From Oryzias latipes (Eukaryota; Chordata; Actinopteri; Beloniformes; Adrianichthyidae), in NCBI RefSeq assembly GCF_002234675.1, contig NC_019859.2:11063983-11127982 (forward strand): 64,000 nt of DNA, written 5' to 3'. Below the pieces are notes generated by a model. That model was not told where the DNA came from and made no database searches. It was given only the letters and a program-made list of their open reading frames with translations. Shown piece after piece: positions 12,666 to 26,144 of the stretch. Position numbers and translations under genes: made by a program. The number at the start of each line of letters is the position of its first letter. The first letter of the stretch is position 1.

Positions 12666-15600
12666 ATGCTGTTTTCAATCTTTCAGGCCTTCTTGATGAC
12701 TTTTGCCATTGCCAGAGGGGAAGGTAATTTCAACGTTTTTTTATGTTTTCCTGAATCCTGGTGGGCTTTTCTTTTAAACCTGTAATTGTTTTCAGTTTTA
12801 AATCCCTTTTGACAAAATTCTTCCTCAACTTCTAACAACTAAATTAAAAAATAGACTGGCATACTATTTTTTGACAGGCATTCTCAAAGGACACTCCAAA
12901 TTACATTGTTGATAGCTTGTTGGTTAACCCACATTATCATATTTAGAACTGAACTTGAAATAAAACACATACAGTTTAAATAACAGCTAGACTGTTTTAA
13001 TTGTTAACTATTTAACCTCTGAATTGTTTTGTGATAAAAATGGTTAGCAAGCTAACAAGCTTCCCCAGGGGATTTTTACAGCTTACAAATTAGATTTCTG
13101 TGCATCTTTATTTGAATTAAAATTAGGTGGTGTCTAATTTAAAAGATAATTAAAAGATAGTTTTTAGATTTTGAGTTTGAGCTTTACATTAGCAGTCGTT
13201 TAGGTCTGGTTACATAAAAGCAACATAAAAAGCAAATGTGTTTTTCCTCCTTTTTTTTTGCATAAGGAAGCTCTGAGTTTGTTAATCTGCTCATGAAAAT
13301 CTAGTTACTTGCTACTGTCATGACCGTGTGTTCACACAGTTTAATGTTTTCCCTTATTCTTGGATAAAGAAAACAAATTTGATACCTACTCGTGCTCTTG
13401 AAATACCTATATATTTCCCCTGAAATGCATATTTGTTGACAAAATTTGGACAAAAAATATTGCTTGTCAAGAGAAGCCAGAAGAATCTTTCTTGCAAAAA
13501 ATTTAACTGGCAAAAAATGTATGCTGCATAAGAGTTTTTAAAAGCTGCATTGCAGTTAAAGCATTTGTATATCAAAAAAACTGAAGGAACCCCAGCATTT
13601 ATCAGCATTAGTTATATTTTTTGCTGCCAATGATCTCCTGAATCTTCGATTACACATTTTAATTTGGGAAAAAAAGTATTGTCAAAAGATAATATTGAAA
13701 AATACTATAATGTCTTCTCATTAACCCATAGAAGCACTGAGTTTTATTTTAAATTAGCTTTCTTCAGACTTTAGGGAGCAATTAAACAATATCTACACAA
13801 ACCCAGTTGTTCAAAGGTGAATAAATAAAGGTAGGGAAAATTTACCAAAAACAAACCGGAACTCTGTCTGGTCTAAATTTACGTTTTAAACCCAACTCAT
13901 CAGAAGTATGAATCCTTGAAAGAAAACGTTTAATGATTAAAAGAAGGTACAATGTAATGAAATATACAGGCAGCCAGGGAAGACATGCCAAAATTAGAGT
14001 TATGTGTTCCTTTTTTATGATCTAACCACAAGCCTCCCAGCAGTGTTTTATACATGTTTATGACTAACATGGTAAGACTGGCTGACTGCAAATACAGTAC
14101 ATTATACCAATGTGGCTGAGAGATTTTAGAAGGGCTGCAAGGAAGGGTTTAACAGCGACTACACTAAACTGTTTATTAATTTTAAGAATTATCCACCATC
14201 CCAAAACTAAGCTTTAGACAAAGGGCAATAGGAGCTACCGAGACTTAAGCCTTAGTCACAACTGCTCTCATTTGGGCTGTTTGCAGGCAAAAATTTGGCC
14301 AAACATGGACATGAAATATCAGGGTTGTAGGCCACTAGGTTAGTATGGAGAAAAAATGTTTGTCCACATTTTATTCTCTGGACATACTGCAAGTGAAAGG
14401 TTATAGCAAACCCTTGTACAATGCGTAAGAGTGAAGTAGGTAAGGTGCAGGTGCGTCGTACGCGCATGCACGCACACACGCACATACACACACACACCCT
14501 ACGAACTGTACAAGGAGGCAGCTAGTGCTGTTGACCTGATAAGTGCAAACTCCTTGCTCTTATGTGCACCCTAACTGTTAGAAATTAGAAAATTGGACAA
14601 TCAATGAGTAGTTTGTGTGGGCATCTAACAGGTGTCTTGCAGACATTTGCGTATCACATACACACTCAGTTTGTGCTCATTTGCACACGGTCAGTAAGGA
14701 GCCACTACACGCACCTTACTACGATTAGAGTATGGTGCAAGGGCACTGTACAACAGCGTTTAACTTACATTTGCCTCAAGCATACTTCACCATACACTTA
14801 CCACACCCACAACAATTGTACATTACCTTAAGGTGGCTTTATGAACCTCAAAGCAACTGCAAGACACACCAACACTCCCCTTAAGATTCGTCTACTCCTC
14901 TCAACGACCCTCCATGGCCTGGACAACCCAAAAACACAAGTCCCCATATGGGTGGATGTGACTAAAGCTTTTAGTTATCACTTCAGTTTTGTTCTCATTT
15001 AGAAAGCTTAAAGCCAGACAATTCTTAATGTCACCAAGACAGGACAGAGGAGGGTTGAGCCACATGTATCTGTCGTCAGGGTCTGCTACTATGATAAGTG
15101 AGGTTTTGTCACTCAAACGTTTGTGATTATGAGACAATTGTTTGTGTTACCTCCATTTCCTGGTCTCTGTCCAGAATCTACCCTACTCTGGTGTTGGCAC
15201 GAAGCTGCAAATTCAATGCCAGTCTGTCATTTGTCTGTCTCACGCCTTTCCTGTCTTTCAGATAATTCAATTCTCAAGCTCAATGACACAAAAGCTGTTG
15301 AAGCCTTTGTGGACTCGGCTGAAGTGGTGATCATCGGCTTCCTTGAGGTCAGAGAAGCAAATTTCCCATTGAAAAAATGAGGAAAAGTAGACACGTTGAA
15401 GAAAATTGGTTAGGAGTCGAGGTGGTCCACACAAAAAAACCCCATTGATTTAGGCTCCATTCTTGGAGATGTTTTGTAAAGACTTCAAAGATCTTTTCCT
15501 GATGTCATACTCTTGGCAGTGCCTCTGCAGTGAGACCAGCCGGTGGAGACCACCTCTTTGGCCAGACTTTGCGTGCGGGGGAAGATGGCTCGCTTGACAG

Positions 15601-18600
15601 GATATACATGCACATAAGAAAACCTGTGGAGCCGGCTCCAATGACCCTCGTGTAAACAAGTGCAAGCACAGAAAAAAAAAAGGTTCATGAGAGTGGAGGC
15701 GAAAGGCAGAGAGCATATGAGGATAGCACATAGTTGGAGGGTGAAGCTGTAAGTAATAAGAGAGGAAAATATTGGTGCAGTGACTCACTGAGGAGGAACA
15801 CATACATACTTTAAAATGAGAAATGGGATTGCCAGAGCTCATGAAAAAAGGTTTCAGAAATAGATATGATTCACTTGCTTTGCTGTTTTTTTTTTCCTGC
15901 TTTCACACGCTTTTGGTCTGGTTGGTTATATAACTATGGCAGAGCTCCCTCCTTCTGCTCTTGAATTTTAGTTGGGCCTCCAGCCCTGTAGGTACTTCTG
16001 GCGGCTCCTTTTACAGCCCAAAGATATGAATGTTATGTAGATAGGTTGGATCGTCCCTGACCCTTGCATGGACCCTGTACTGGACGGATAAACAAAATTC
16101 TTAGACAAGATCAGTAGTAAAGAAGTAAAAAAAAAAGGGGTGAATTCACAGAGTGTGAAAAGATCTAGAGACACTTATGTAACCATGTATTTCAGGGAGA
16201 GGAGAGTCACGGGTATAAAGAACTCGTGGCAGCTTCAAAGAAAGTCGACTCGGTTCCGGCAGCAGTTTGCACCGAGAAGGAAGTGTGGGCTGCATACAGC
16301 GTCTCTTCAGACACCATCACGCTCTTCAGAAAAGTATACTGCACTTGCTTACTGTCATGGCAATTCGAAATACATTGGGTTTTGTGGATTTTTGGAGGAG
16401 GATGATGATCCTGTTTGTCACTCAGGCTGATGACCAGAAGAAGAACCTCGTTCTTTCTGAGCTCCAGAAGTTAGATGTCGATGGCCTGGTGAACTTCATA
16501 GCCACCAATGAGATTCGATACGTCACAGAGTATAATCAAGTGGTGAGTCCAGCCCATTGTATATGAGAAGTGACTAAGTGAGTGTGAAGTCATCCATAGA
16601 AATGGCTTACCTCTGCCTCCAACCAAATGAAGTCAATTCTGTCGCCATTTTTTCCCCGCGATATAGACTACACCATGTTGGAGTCTTACATCCCCGGTTT
16701 GGTCTGTGTTGGTCTGAGTCATCTTTTCTATGGCAACCAATCTCGTCAATCAGCAGTGAGCTTGTTGGAAGTCTACACCCCCACCACTTTAAAGCGGGCT
16801 ACACAAAATCTGTCAAGTTGTGTCAGAATTCTTTAATACTCACCACTTGATGCACCATATAGTGCTTTCACCATTTAGTAGTGCTGTTTGAATCTACAAT
16901 TCCGAGGTTCAGTGTACTGTAAATTTCCCAGAAGTCTCTGCTCACTAGATTGGTGAATACAGACCAAAATGCAGTGCTTTTAAACGTTTTTTATGAGAAA
17001 ATATGTATTTTAATTTATTTTTTGTAATCCATCCAGGCTTACATACATTAAATAGTCTTTATTTTTATTATTGGGTATTAATTTTGGGAGATCAGTGATG
17101 TCATATTAGCCGTTTAAAAAGAAAAAGTAGTGAGAATTGCTTTTAAAAACCAGGGCACTAGATAGTCTCACACTATCATTTTTTTAGTAGTTCGGAAGTA
17201 GGGAGGGAATTTGAATATAGCCTCAAACGTTTTGAATGTTGGACGCGGGGACCAGCAGGGACTGCATACTTAATGAGGCATCTGATTGGTCGTTTATGAA
17301 TTGAATAATTTGCACTAAAAGATGAACAGATGAAAAAAACAGGACCAGCAAGAATAATTTAATCAATTGTTATTCTGACAACTGTAATGACTGAATAACA
17401 GTTGTTTTGTTCTCAATAGAAGTCTATGGGTTTTTGGCTTCTTGGAGGCAGCGGGTACTTCCTGTTTGGAAGGCAAGGGGGGGGGGTTCCTCGGTCCAGT
17501 TCTCATATACAGTCAATGGTCCAGCCTTAGTTGTCATCAAATAACTGATGAACTCTTTCCTTTTTTGGCTGATTTTGCCCCATCCAATTTTTGGTCTTGT
17601 GGGAAAAAAAACTTCAATTCCGTGGAAAGATGATATTCATAAATGCCTCACTGCTAGGGGGGCGCTCTGTATCTCAACCTTTTTTTAATATCCTGTTACA
17701 TCGAGCTTTTCCTTCACAGACAGCGGTGGGTCTGTTTAATGCAGAAGTGAGGACACACCTGGTGATCTTTGCTAACAGAGGCAGTGAAGAATATCCCCAG
17801 CTTAAGGAGAAACTGGCAACTCTGGCTCCCGAGTTCACAGGGAAGGTAGAATCCCTCCCAGACACTTTACTTCTTCAGTTTGTACTCAAAAAGTCTGTCA
17901 ATCTAAAGGGAAGCATCTGATCTGTGATTACATCATAACTTTTCGTTTCTGTGTTCCAGTTTTTATTTGTGCTAATTAATGGAGCTTTGAAGTCCAACTT
18001 TAAAGCAATCAACTACTTTGGCTTGACAACAAAAGACCTCCCACGTGTTGGCATCTATGATGGTGACTCGGACATGAAGTGGCTCCTTCCTGAGGGAGAG
18101 ATTTCCACAGAGCGTGTGCGGGAGTTCTGTCAATCATTTCTACGAGGCGACTTAAAGGTGAGCAGGCCCCATTGTGTTTACTCAGTGATTTGTGGCAGCC
18201 ATGAGGGGAATAGAATCCCATAGTAACACCTTTTGATGTTGTTTTCAGACAACTTTTCTTTACAAAATTGAAACTTATTCAGGAAAAACAATTACCCAAT
18301 GATTTTAAAACCAACCAAAGGAGAAATAGAATTTAATTTAATTATTTTAAAATGTAATTGAACTGAAATTGATTTTTACATTTAATCAAGTTTAATTGTG
18401 ATGATGATTTCATTCACACATATTCTTAAAAAGCAAGGATAGAACCAGAAAATAAAACATCTGAAAGGGAGTGAAAACAAGTAAAAGCCTTACTCAATAC
18501 ACACACCCCCATGTCCCAGACCAAATTTATTGTTTTTAAAGAAAAATTTAAAACACAACATTATTGAATTTACATATTTATTTAGAAAAACAAAATTAAC

Positions 18601-19155
18601 AAATAAGAAACATAGCATTATTGTCCAAAAGTGTAGTTTTATTTTAAAAAAGTAAATATTTTTTCACATAATATAAGTGGTCTATAAAAAGAAATTCTTG
18701 TTTTTTAATTTACACATAATGTTATCACAGTGGGGATTGAAGGTTTGGGCACCCCAGGTAAAACGTTATATTATTGTGCATAAAGAAGCCAAGGGAAGAT
18801 GGAACAGATTACAGATGAGACTTTATTTCCATCATTTAACCTTCAAAAATACGTAGGTTAAAATGTTATTTGACAGTGAATTTTGACCAAAAATAACACA
18901 CTCTTGTTATGTTCCATATAATTTTTAGGTAATTTGCAAATTTTTTGTAGTAATTTAAAAAATAAAGAAATACATTTCTGCTAAATATTTGACTTTTTAC
19001 TGCAAAATTTTAAATTTTGCTGTTTTCTAACACTTTTCATTTTCATTTTTTACTTTTTTTCTTGCTTCTCTAAAGTTAATAATCTTTCTCTTTTTGAACT
19101 ATTTTTTTTTCAGAATGTGAAGCAGGCTGGACATGAGCCCAAAAGTGAACTGTAG
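12666..19155 (+). CDS. erp27: Endoplasmic reticulum resident protein 27 (non-catalytic PDI family)
   Basis: Seven coding exons (12666-12723, 15262-15347, 16196-16333, 16426-16542, 17720-17845, 17960-18157, 19114-19155) join with consistent phases to give 254 residues. Exon 1 encodes a signal peptide, MLFSIFQAFLMTFAIARGE. The rest forms two thioredoxin-like domains of the b and b' type; segments such as AVEAFVDSAEVVIIGFLE and SVSSDTITLFRK are typical of PDI-family b domains. There is no CXXC motif, as expected for ERP27, which binds unfolded proteins and recruits ERp57 instead of catalysing disulfide exchange. The C-terminus KSEL is a KDEL-like ER retrieval signal. A polyadenylation signal AATAAA lies near 19210. 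Family length and domain order fit human ERP27 (273 residues). Human ERP27 is also close to PDE6H. Confidence 0.92.
16560..17530. repeat. Repeat-filled intron 4 of erp27
   Basis: Two repeat families are visible. About 16575-16665 is an inverted match to about 870-960. About 16840-16985 matches about 33535-33680 (shared phrases GAATCTACAATTC and GCTCACTAGATTGG, then an AGACCA..ATGCA stretch). The right side ends with ATATACAGTCAATGG, which often marks the edge of fish interspersed repeats. No coding content. Confidence 0.55.
18725..18920. mobile_element. Probable Tc1/mariner-type fragment in erp27 intron 6
   Basis: The segment CAGTGGGGATTGAAGGTTTG, continuing GGGCACCCCAGG and later AAGAAGCCAAGGGAAGATGG, resembles the end of a fish Tc1/mariner-type transposon. 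Recognised from memory; no second end or frame was seen. Confidence 0.45.
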
Positions 19156-22100
19156 GACTTTGAAAAGAAATGTAAAGAAACTTCTATATGTAAAACAAAA
19201 TGGACAGAAATAAACGTAAACATGAACATTTGGCTGACTTCATCCTTTTTGCATGGAGAAATATACAAAGTCTATATTTACATTCATACTGGCGCATGTC
19301 AGATTTTTGTCTGTTTACTTTAGCATGAGTCTGGCTGCGGTCTGCTTTGCCAACCACAGCTTACTGACCACAAGTCAGAGTGATGTGGCGGGGTTTGTTA
19401 GTCTGTCCGCAGATGTTATTGTCCCAACCACAACACATCAACCACTGACAGACTGACAGAGAGCGGACCGGGAGCAAAGGGATGGAGACAGCCAACCCAG
19501 CTGTTTTCCCTATAAGTTCATGCGATTCTTTCTAGGCAATGAGGTGTTTTAAAATGTCACCCAAACATAAAAAGTAAACTGAAGTGAAAGTCAATAAATG
19601 TATCTCAGGGAATCAAAGTGGCAGCAACTCTCCCACGTTTATAAAGTAAGGCATGTAATTTCAAACCGACCTCGTTTTTGAGTTAAAAACATATAAGGCT
19701 TTTATTTTTTAAATGATTTAGCTCCTCAGGCTGTAAAAAACCTCCATAAAAGTACAACAGATGGGCCTCGGACATCAAGAACCAAGAAGTTTGAGCTCGT
19801 CCCAAAAATATTCTCTCAAACAAGAGCAAAGTTTTACGGCCCAGAATGGGATCAGTATAATTAGTGGTGCAGCGCTGCCAAGCCGATATATCCGGCGGAA
19901 TCGGGGAAGCCTGGCAGGTGACCATTTTCACAGAGCAGATGGAAATATGCAGTAAGTGCCGACTGCTATCCGAGTGGGTTTATACCAGTGAGTGAGACGG
20001 CTGACGGATGTGAGGGTGATGAGTGAAGGCCGGAAGGAGTCAAAGGCGAGCAGACTTGGAATTCTTTTTGTTTCACAACATGAGAAAAAAAATTGAATGA
20101 TAAAGTTCCCTTGTTACAGTTTTTTGCACTAAAATTATGTTTGATTTTAGTTTCATTTTACTTTTGTTTTTAATATAAACAAGTTTGAGGGTTCAGAATG
20201 AATTGTATCACAATAAAACCCAGGGCTGTATGAAAGTTGGTATTAGTTTTTAAAAAATGATTCACTTTTTTTGTCAGAATGACAGATTTTGAGTGTTAAT
20301 ATTTCACAAAATCTCATCAGGTTAACAGAGATCCTGAAGGGGATTCAGCAGGTTTGAAAGATGGATGGACGGACGGACAGACCATAAAAGGCTCAAGCTG
20401 GTCCCATCTGATACTAATAAGAACATTAGGACTTGTTACCAACAGAGTCAATCTAGAGACGTCATTTTAGCAAACACAGAATAAAAAGAGTCAAACTTTG
20501 CTTTGAACCTGTTAGCCAACAAACCAACTGTTTTTATGTTGTTTTAATTTCTTTCAGTTATTTCATATTACACTCGTCAGTTTTCTAATGCTGCATTCAC
20601 ACCGAATGCGATACACACGTCAAATTCCCTGCTTGACTCTTGTCCACAAATGTGTTCATCAACACTCCAGATGTATGTAGAAGGAGCTAATGCCTGATGT
20701 TTTGAGCCATCACTGCATGGACGCATTGGCTGTATATCTCATTTACAATGCATGAAAGACACAGATCAGGTTGAGACATCAGGTTCATTGATTTTGACGA
20801 GCTCTACAAACCTATCGGTAATCACGTCTCCATGTTTGGATTCATGAGATCATTCAGAGACTGCCAGTGCGATAAGGTTCGCCATCTCCTGCAGGAGCTG
20901 CATCTGAATGACGGCCGCTTTAATCTGTGCTTCCGTCTCTCAGTGACCCAGTTTAATGACTTACTGTCCCACATTAGTCAGAGGAAAGAAAAAATAAAAA
21001 AAGGAATAAGAAAATGTAATGATCTTTTTATTGAAGGAAATAAGAAAAGTTTTATAAAGTTCAGGACAAGAACGATCAGATTCTCCACCAAGTTGGTTTT
21101 GGATTCCATGCGCTGATCACATCATCAACTTGGCATGTGCTTAAGCTGAGTACCTGTTTGGGTGACGTGGCATGTCTTCTTTGCCAAAATTCAGATATTT
21201 GAACTCTGTACTCGCAGTGACGTCCAATTGTGCTGCAACACAATTGGGTGGCGCTACTGCCAGACTAACTGCACCTAACGCTCAAATTGCACCACAGGAC
21301 CTCTGATTGCATCTGTACAACTACTTGACATTGAAACTCGATGCCCCTGATGGTGGTTTGGTGAGAACGCAGCTTAATATTTTTCCAAACGAGCTCCTGT
21401 CCTGATTGTACACCACCATGTGATCCCATTTTACTCACCAGTTTATCTGAATAAATATCATATTCCTCAGAAAGCATGAATATCCAGGCTTAAATACTTT
21501 TCTTGCATTGAGAGGAGCATCATTCGTTGGGCCTGATTCCTTTTCTGAATAAAATATGCAAAAATTTCCATTATTAATTTTGTCCAGGGGGATCTGGAAA
21601 TATTTGCTAATAAGTCTCAGGCTCTGATAGACATTTTTAAAGACTGAAGTCAGTAAATAAGTGAAAGTCAAGTAAATACTGATCAATGAACGTTCTTACT
21701 CACATCTGCAATTGTAAGTTCTGCGTCATGATTAAGATTTTAGATGATCCCCGCTGAAATGTTTCATTCATATGGGGGTTAGGCACTTGCTATTCTTGGG
21801 TGGAGGAGCTCGGTCACCCAGGGGAAGCTCAGACTAGCACCTCCACCTAAGAACATTCCGCTAAAGTGTCCTGAAGATTTGTTCTGCATGTGTCCTGAAT
21901 ACCTTCCTGGAGAGATGCTTTTACCGTGTCCCATAACCAAAGAGCCCACTCAGAGCACACAGATCTTTACCAAACCACTTTATTCTCCTTTTGTCATTTG
22001 GAGATGTGTGATGATTTGCCTTCACCACCAGCATGGGTCATTTAATCCAGCAGGGTCATGGGTCACATTGTATCGTTTGGAGCCATCCTTTGACAACAAG

Positions 22101-23528
22101 ACAGTTTGTGGCTTTCTATGGTTTAGTTTGGAAGTCCTCTATAGGTGAACAAGTGCCAGTGGAAACCTGGGACAGCAGTAAAACAAAAACTGAGCATTAC
22201 TTGTTGGCGAGCAACAAAAAAGGAACTTGTCCAAGGCAGAAATGCCCCAGACGCTGAATTTCCTGCTTCTTCATGCACATTATTGCAATTGTTTTCTCCA
22301 ACTGTGTCCCCCACACACAGAAACGTAAGAGTGGATTCTGAACCAGACGCTGAAATTACACAGTGGAGAGTCCAAAACAAATCTGTAACACCAGGAATAA
22401 ATCGAGGCTGAGATACACAAAGGACACCGAGGTCACTTGGCTAAATCTCCCCCCTTGGTACCGATAAGGCGACTTGGGCCCCTCGCAGATATTTATACGC
22501 AAAGTAATATAGTAATCTGGTTTGGTCTGGGTCAGAGATGCAATCTGTGAATTTAATTTTGTTTATCAGAAAAAACAGGGCGAAACCCACACTTGAACCG
22601 TATCATACAAACAGGGTGCTGCAGCCAAACCCGCATGCAGAACCTTGAGCATCTAACACACATGGGCTCCCCAAAATACAGCTCCACATGCGCTGAAATA
22701 CCTCAAGCACGGCTATGTTTTGGACCATTGGTTGGAGTTTGCAAGCCATTGCCATGTTCCGAATCTGTCCGGGACTTGAGCCGAGATGGATCTGTAAATA
22801 GCGAACGACTGCGGTTGGAGTGAGACTCAGAAACACTCTAATTAAGTCCTGTCGCATAATGAGGCTCACTGCTGTTCCATGTCGGCCGATTAGTAGCTTG
22901 TGGCCGTCTCAGGCTGTAGTTTGAGGTTTGTGGGGGTGGGAGATCACATCTGGGTCAAAGACTACACTAACACAACACCAGTGGCAATCTAATTAAAATC
23001 CAATTACATCTTTAAGGGTATTTTATGGAAACTTGTAACACTTCCCATCTGAGCTTTCAGAGTTTGTTGCATTAATTATACCTCACAAAAGGTCAAGTTT
23101 GGGAGGAATTTAAGAAGAGTGGCAAACAAAAAGAATAAAAATAAAGAGCTTGATTGCATAGAATAACCGACAAGCATTTTTACAGAAGGACTTACAAGAG
23201 TTTTGACAGTTTTTTGAAAACGTTGTTATACTTGCTTTATAAATAAATAATTTTCAGTAATAGTACAAGCAGAATCCTCATGTTCTTAAAATGATTGATT
23301 TAAATTAAAATCCACACAGACATGGGTTTGCATGTCAAATCATGTAGTGCACATGCTGTCAAATGTCTGGAATATTTGTGGCGGAAGGACTTTTCGGACC
23401 TTGTGCCAGACACTGTGTGGGTGTTTATAGGAGCTTTCCTAAAAAGTACCACCGGAAAGGATATTTGATTCCTCAGCCAATCAGAAGGTCATGGCAATGC
23501 GTGGGTCTGGTTTAACGGTGGACAACTG
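19156..23528. other. Spacer between erp27 and the first osteocalcin gene
   Basis: The first 60 bases are erp27 3' untranslated region. Apart from a Harbinger remnant (listed separately) no gene was recognised; the open frames at 21.9-22.9 kb overlap one another on both strands and resemble no family. Confidence 0.5.
20589..21373 (+). mobile_element. PIF/Harbinger remnant with transposase fragment
   Basis: The left end reads TGCTGCATTCACACC next to TAA and the right end GGTGAGAACGCAGC next to TTA, imperfect inverted ends of the Harbinger kind. Inside, from about 20832, a frame encodes VRHLLQELHLNDGRFNLCFR followed by LSVTQFNDLLSHISQR, the N-terminal part of a HARBI1-like transposase. The catalytic domain is absent, so this is a deleted, non-autonomous copy. 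Confidence 0.7.
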
Positions 23529-23535
23529 TATAAAT
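23529..23535 (+). promoter_or_regulatory. TATA box of osteocalcin gene 1
   Basis: TATAAAT about 100 bases before the start codon, the expected place given a short 5' untranslated region. Confidence 0.7.
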
Positions 23536-23632
23536 TGACCTTCAGTTTGGGGAAAGAGAGATTAGGCATCTGAAAGACAGCAAAGGAAAGCAAGTGATCT
23601 TGTTCACTGAGATTAACGGACTGCGAAGCATC

Positions 23633-24554
23633 ATGAAGACCCTGGCTCTCCTCGCCCTCTGTGCCCTGCTGTCAGTGTGCTGGTCCATGTCAGGTGAGAT
23701 GAAAATTCCCTCAGCCTAAATGGAGTTTAGGAAAATCTAAATGTGAATGCACTAATGTTTGCTCATCTCTATGCTCATCAGTTGTGGAACCCGAGGTTAT
23801 TGTGGATCTCGCTGCAGACGCGGACACTGAAGTGACACCTGCTGCTCCTGCTGCCTCCTCCTCAGAGTCCAATTCAGCCTCCTCCTCCGAGTCTGACTCG
23901 ACTTCCGACTCTGCCGATTCCAACTCGAGCTCAGACTCATCTGCTTCCGACTCCACCTCAGCTGCATCCTCTGAGTCCTCCTCATCCGAATCATCTGAAT
24001 CCACCTCAGCTGCATCCTCTCAGTCCTCCTCAGCTGAATCCTCAGAGTCCTCAGAGTCCTCTGAGTCCGACTCCTCAGCAGCCTCTCAGTCCTCAGAATC
24101 TGACTCTGCTGCTTCTGCCTCATCATCTTCCTCATCCTCATCAGAGTCAGCCAGTGCTGAAGGTATTTAACTGACTTTTTGTCTCCTTGTTATTTTCCTT
24201 AAATCAAGAAAGCCTTAAAACCTTCATGACATTTCTCAGCTGCCTCAGATTCTCAAGTGGTTATGAAAAGAGACCTGGCTGCTGTTCTCCTGAGGAGAAG
24301 AAGAGCTGCTTCAGGAGGAACCCTTACTCCTCTGCAAATGGAAAGGTACAGTTAGTTCATGACAACAAAAAAAGACCAGTTGCACAGTTTTTACGTGTTT
24401 TTTCCTTTTTTCTTCTTCAAATAATTGACCACATCTTCTCCAACTTTCCAGCCTAAAAGAAGTTTGCGAACTGAACGTTGCCTGTGATGAAATGGCTGAC
24501 ACTGAGGGCATCGTGGCGGCATACACCGCCTACTACGGACAAGTTCCCTTCTAA
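23633..24554 (+). CDS. bglap: Osteocalcin, OC2 type with acidic Ser-rich propeptide
   Basis: Bone Gla protein. Four exons (23633-23693, 23782-24162, 24240-24345, 24452-24554) give 216 residues. Exon 1 is a signal peptide ([20 protein letters not shown]). Exon 2, about 127 residues, is almost all Ser, Glu, Asp and Ala with many S-x-E motifs, the consensus of the secretory kinase FAM20C. Exon 3 holds the gamma-carboxylase recognition region [16 protein letters not shown], ending in a basic processing site. Exon 4 is the Gla domain: [18 protein letters not shown] keeps both cysteines of the disulfide and the three glutamates that become Gla, followed by [11 protein letters not shown]. The long acidic propeptide identifies the OC2 form described in some teleosts, rather than the short OC1. 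AATAAA at 24614-24619. A degenerate tandem copy follows 1.6 kb downstream. Confidence 0.93.
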
Positions 24555-24639
24555 GCTAGATTTTTTTTTTCATGCATCCACTTGTGGACACATTTTTGTC
24601 TCTCCCATTTGTCAATAAAAACAACGAAACTTCAATCCT

Positions 24640-25985
24640 AATCCTAGATGAAAAACAGAAAGGCAAAAGACTGGGACTTGGCCCCATCTTTTGATGATGG
24701 CTGGAGAATTTTCTTGGCTGCAAATTCTTGCACACATGTGGCCACTTAAAGGCCTCCGCAGGCTTTCCAAGAGTCTCCTAGATATGCAACCCTGTGAAAA
24801 ATAGAATCAATGTTTTGTGTAAATATGGTTTCCCTTAATACTATGTTAAGACTGGTGCTAAAGTAGTAAATGTTTTGAATGTTGATGTACTAATTTTCTC
24901 ATATATTGCTTTGTTTTTACTTAAAAGCTAGTTCTGGTGGTAGCAGAGGGATTGAATTGTTATCAATAGTGTACAGTTTGTTTAAACCACATTAGCTCAT
25001 ATATGGTAATTTCTTTAACCACAAACTGCATCTGGTTTTGGTAATAATAAATTATTTTGTTTTGTCAAACTGTTTTGTTGTGTTTATTCATAACCAGGAT
25101 TTTCCTAAACTTTCTGGGTTTCAGAAGTCCCTTGGACACGAACAAATGCATTTTAGATCAATCTGTTGTCTTGTATGGGACAAAATAGACTGAGGTGTAA
25201 AACTTACTTGAGAAATGTGTCCATGTTACCTATTTTTTAAACTTTGTAATACACAGAAGAAGAGGTTTCAAATAGGAACTTTTAAAAACGGCAAAAGATT
25301 AGGTTCATGGTCTATGTTTTAATCCAAGTGTTTTGAAGAAATGTAGACCTTCATGATTTTTTTTAATTTCTTATATGCACCATTTAAAGATGACAGAAAA
25401 GTTAACATAATAATTTTTTTCACCCTTAACAACATACACAATAAACAGGCATCACCACTCATTGTAATCTGGATTAAAATGATAAATTATTTGAAGAGCA
25501 ATAATAAACCGATTAAAGATTTTTAAAAGTCACTTTTGTGGAGGAGGTAATCATTTGTACCATGGGCCTGAGGCCCCGGTGAAGACCCAGGACACACTGG
25601 AGACACAACATCTCTTGAAAGTCCTGGGAACGCTTCGGGTTCCCCCCAGAGGAGCTGGAAGAAGTGGCTGGGGAGAGGGAAGTCTTTGCATCTTTGCATC
25701 TGGCCCTGTCCAGTGGTCGGAGTATTTCTGGCAACCTTGTGACCCTGTCAGGTATAAAACGCATACAGAAAATGGATGATGGAGATGAACAAAGGTCTGA
25801 GGTTGTGTTTTAACTTGTTTTCACTCATCAAAACATTGTGTTCTGCTTTGCTTGGAGGTGCTTAACCATTTTCTCCTGTACATCCTGTCTTTTTCTTATC
25901 AAGTGCTGACAAAAAGGATGGAAAGAGACGAAAAGCACTTGCAGTGAAAGATAACAGGTGAGAACTACTGACCGTGCATCTTGGT
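24640..25985. other. Spacer between the two osteocalcin genes
   Basis: No coding exon or recognisable mobile element was seen. Overlapping open frames near 25513-25779 occur on both strands and resemble no family. Confidence 0.45.
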
Positions 25986-25989
25986 TTTG

Positions 25990-25996
25990 TATAAAA
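25990..25996 (+). promoter_or_regulatory. TATA box of osteocalcin-like gene 2
   Basis: TATAAAA about 150 bases before the start codon, comparable with gene 1. The leader just before the ATG also resembles gene 1 (a shared AAAGACAGCAAA stretch), so the duplication included the promoter. Confidence 0.65.
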
Positions 25997-26144
25997 CCTG
26001 CACTGAGACTGCTTTCAGATCATGTCTCCTCCTCCTCCTCAGATCCTTCTTAGGTTAGAAGAAAGCTTGCAAAGTGTGGGAAACTACCAACAACCAGGAA
26101 CTCAAAGACAGCAAACAGAGGCAACTGAGTAACTACAAACCACC

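Noticed and set aside
21879-22869. Cluster of overlapping frames on both strands between erp27 and osteocalcin
   Set aside because: None has splice sites with matching phase or any family resemblance.
23711-24141. Minus-strand acidic and basic frames over osteocalcin exon 2
   Set aside because: They are antisense shadows of the Ser-rich coding exon.
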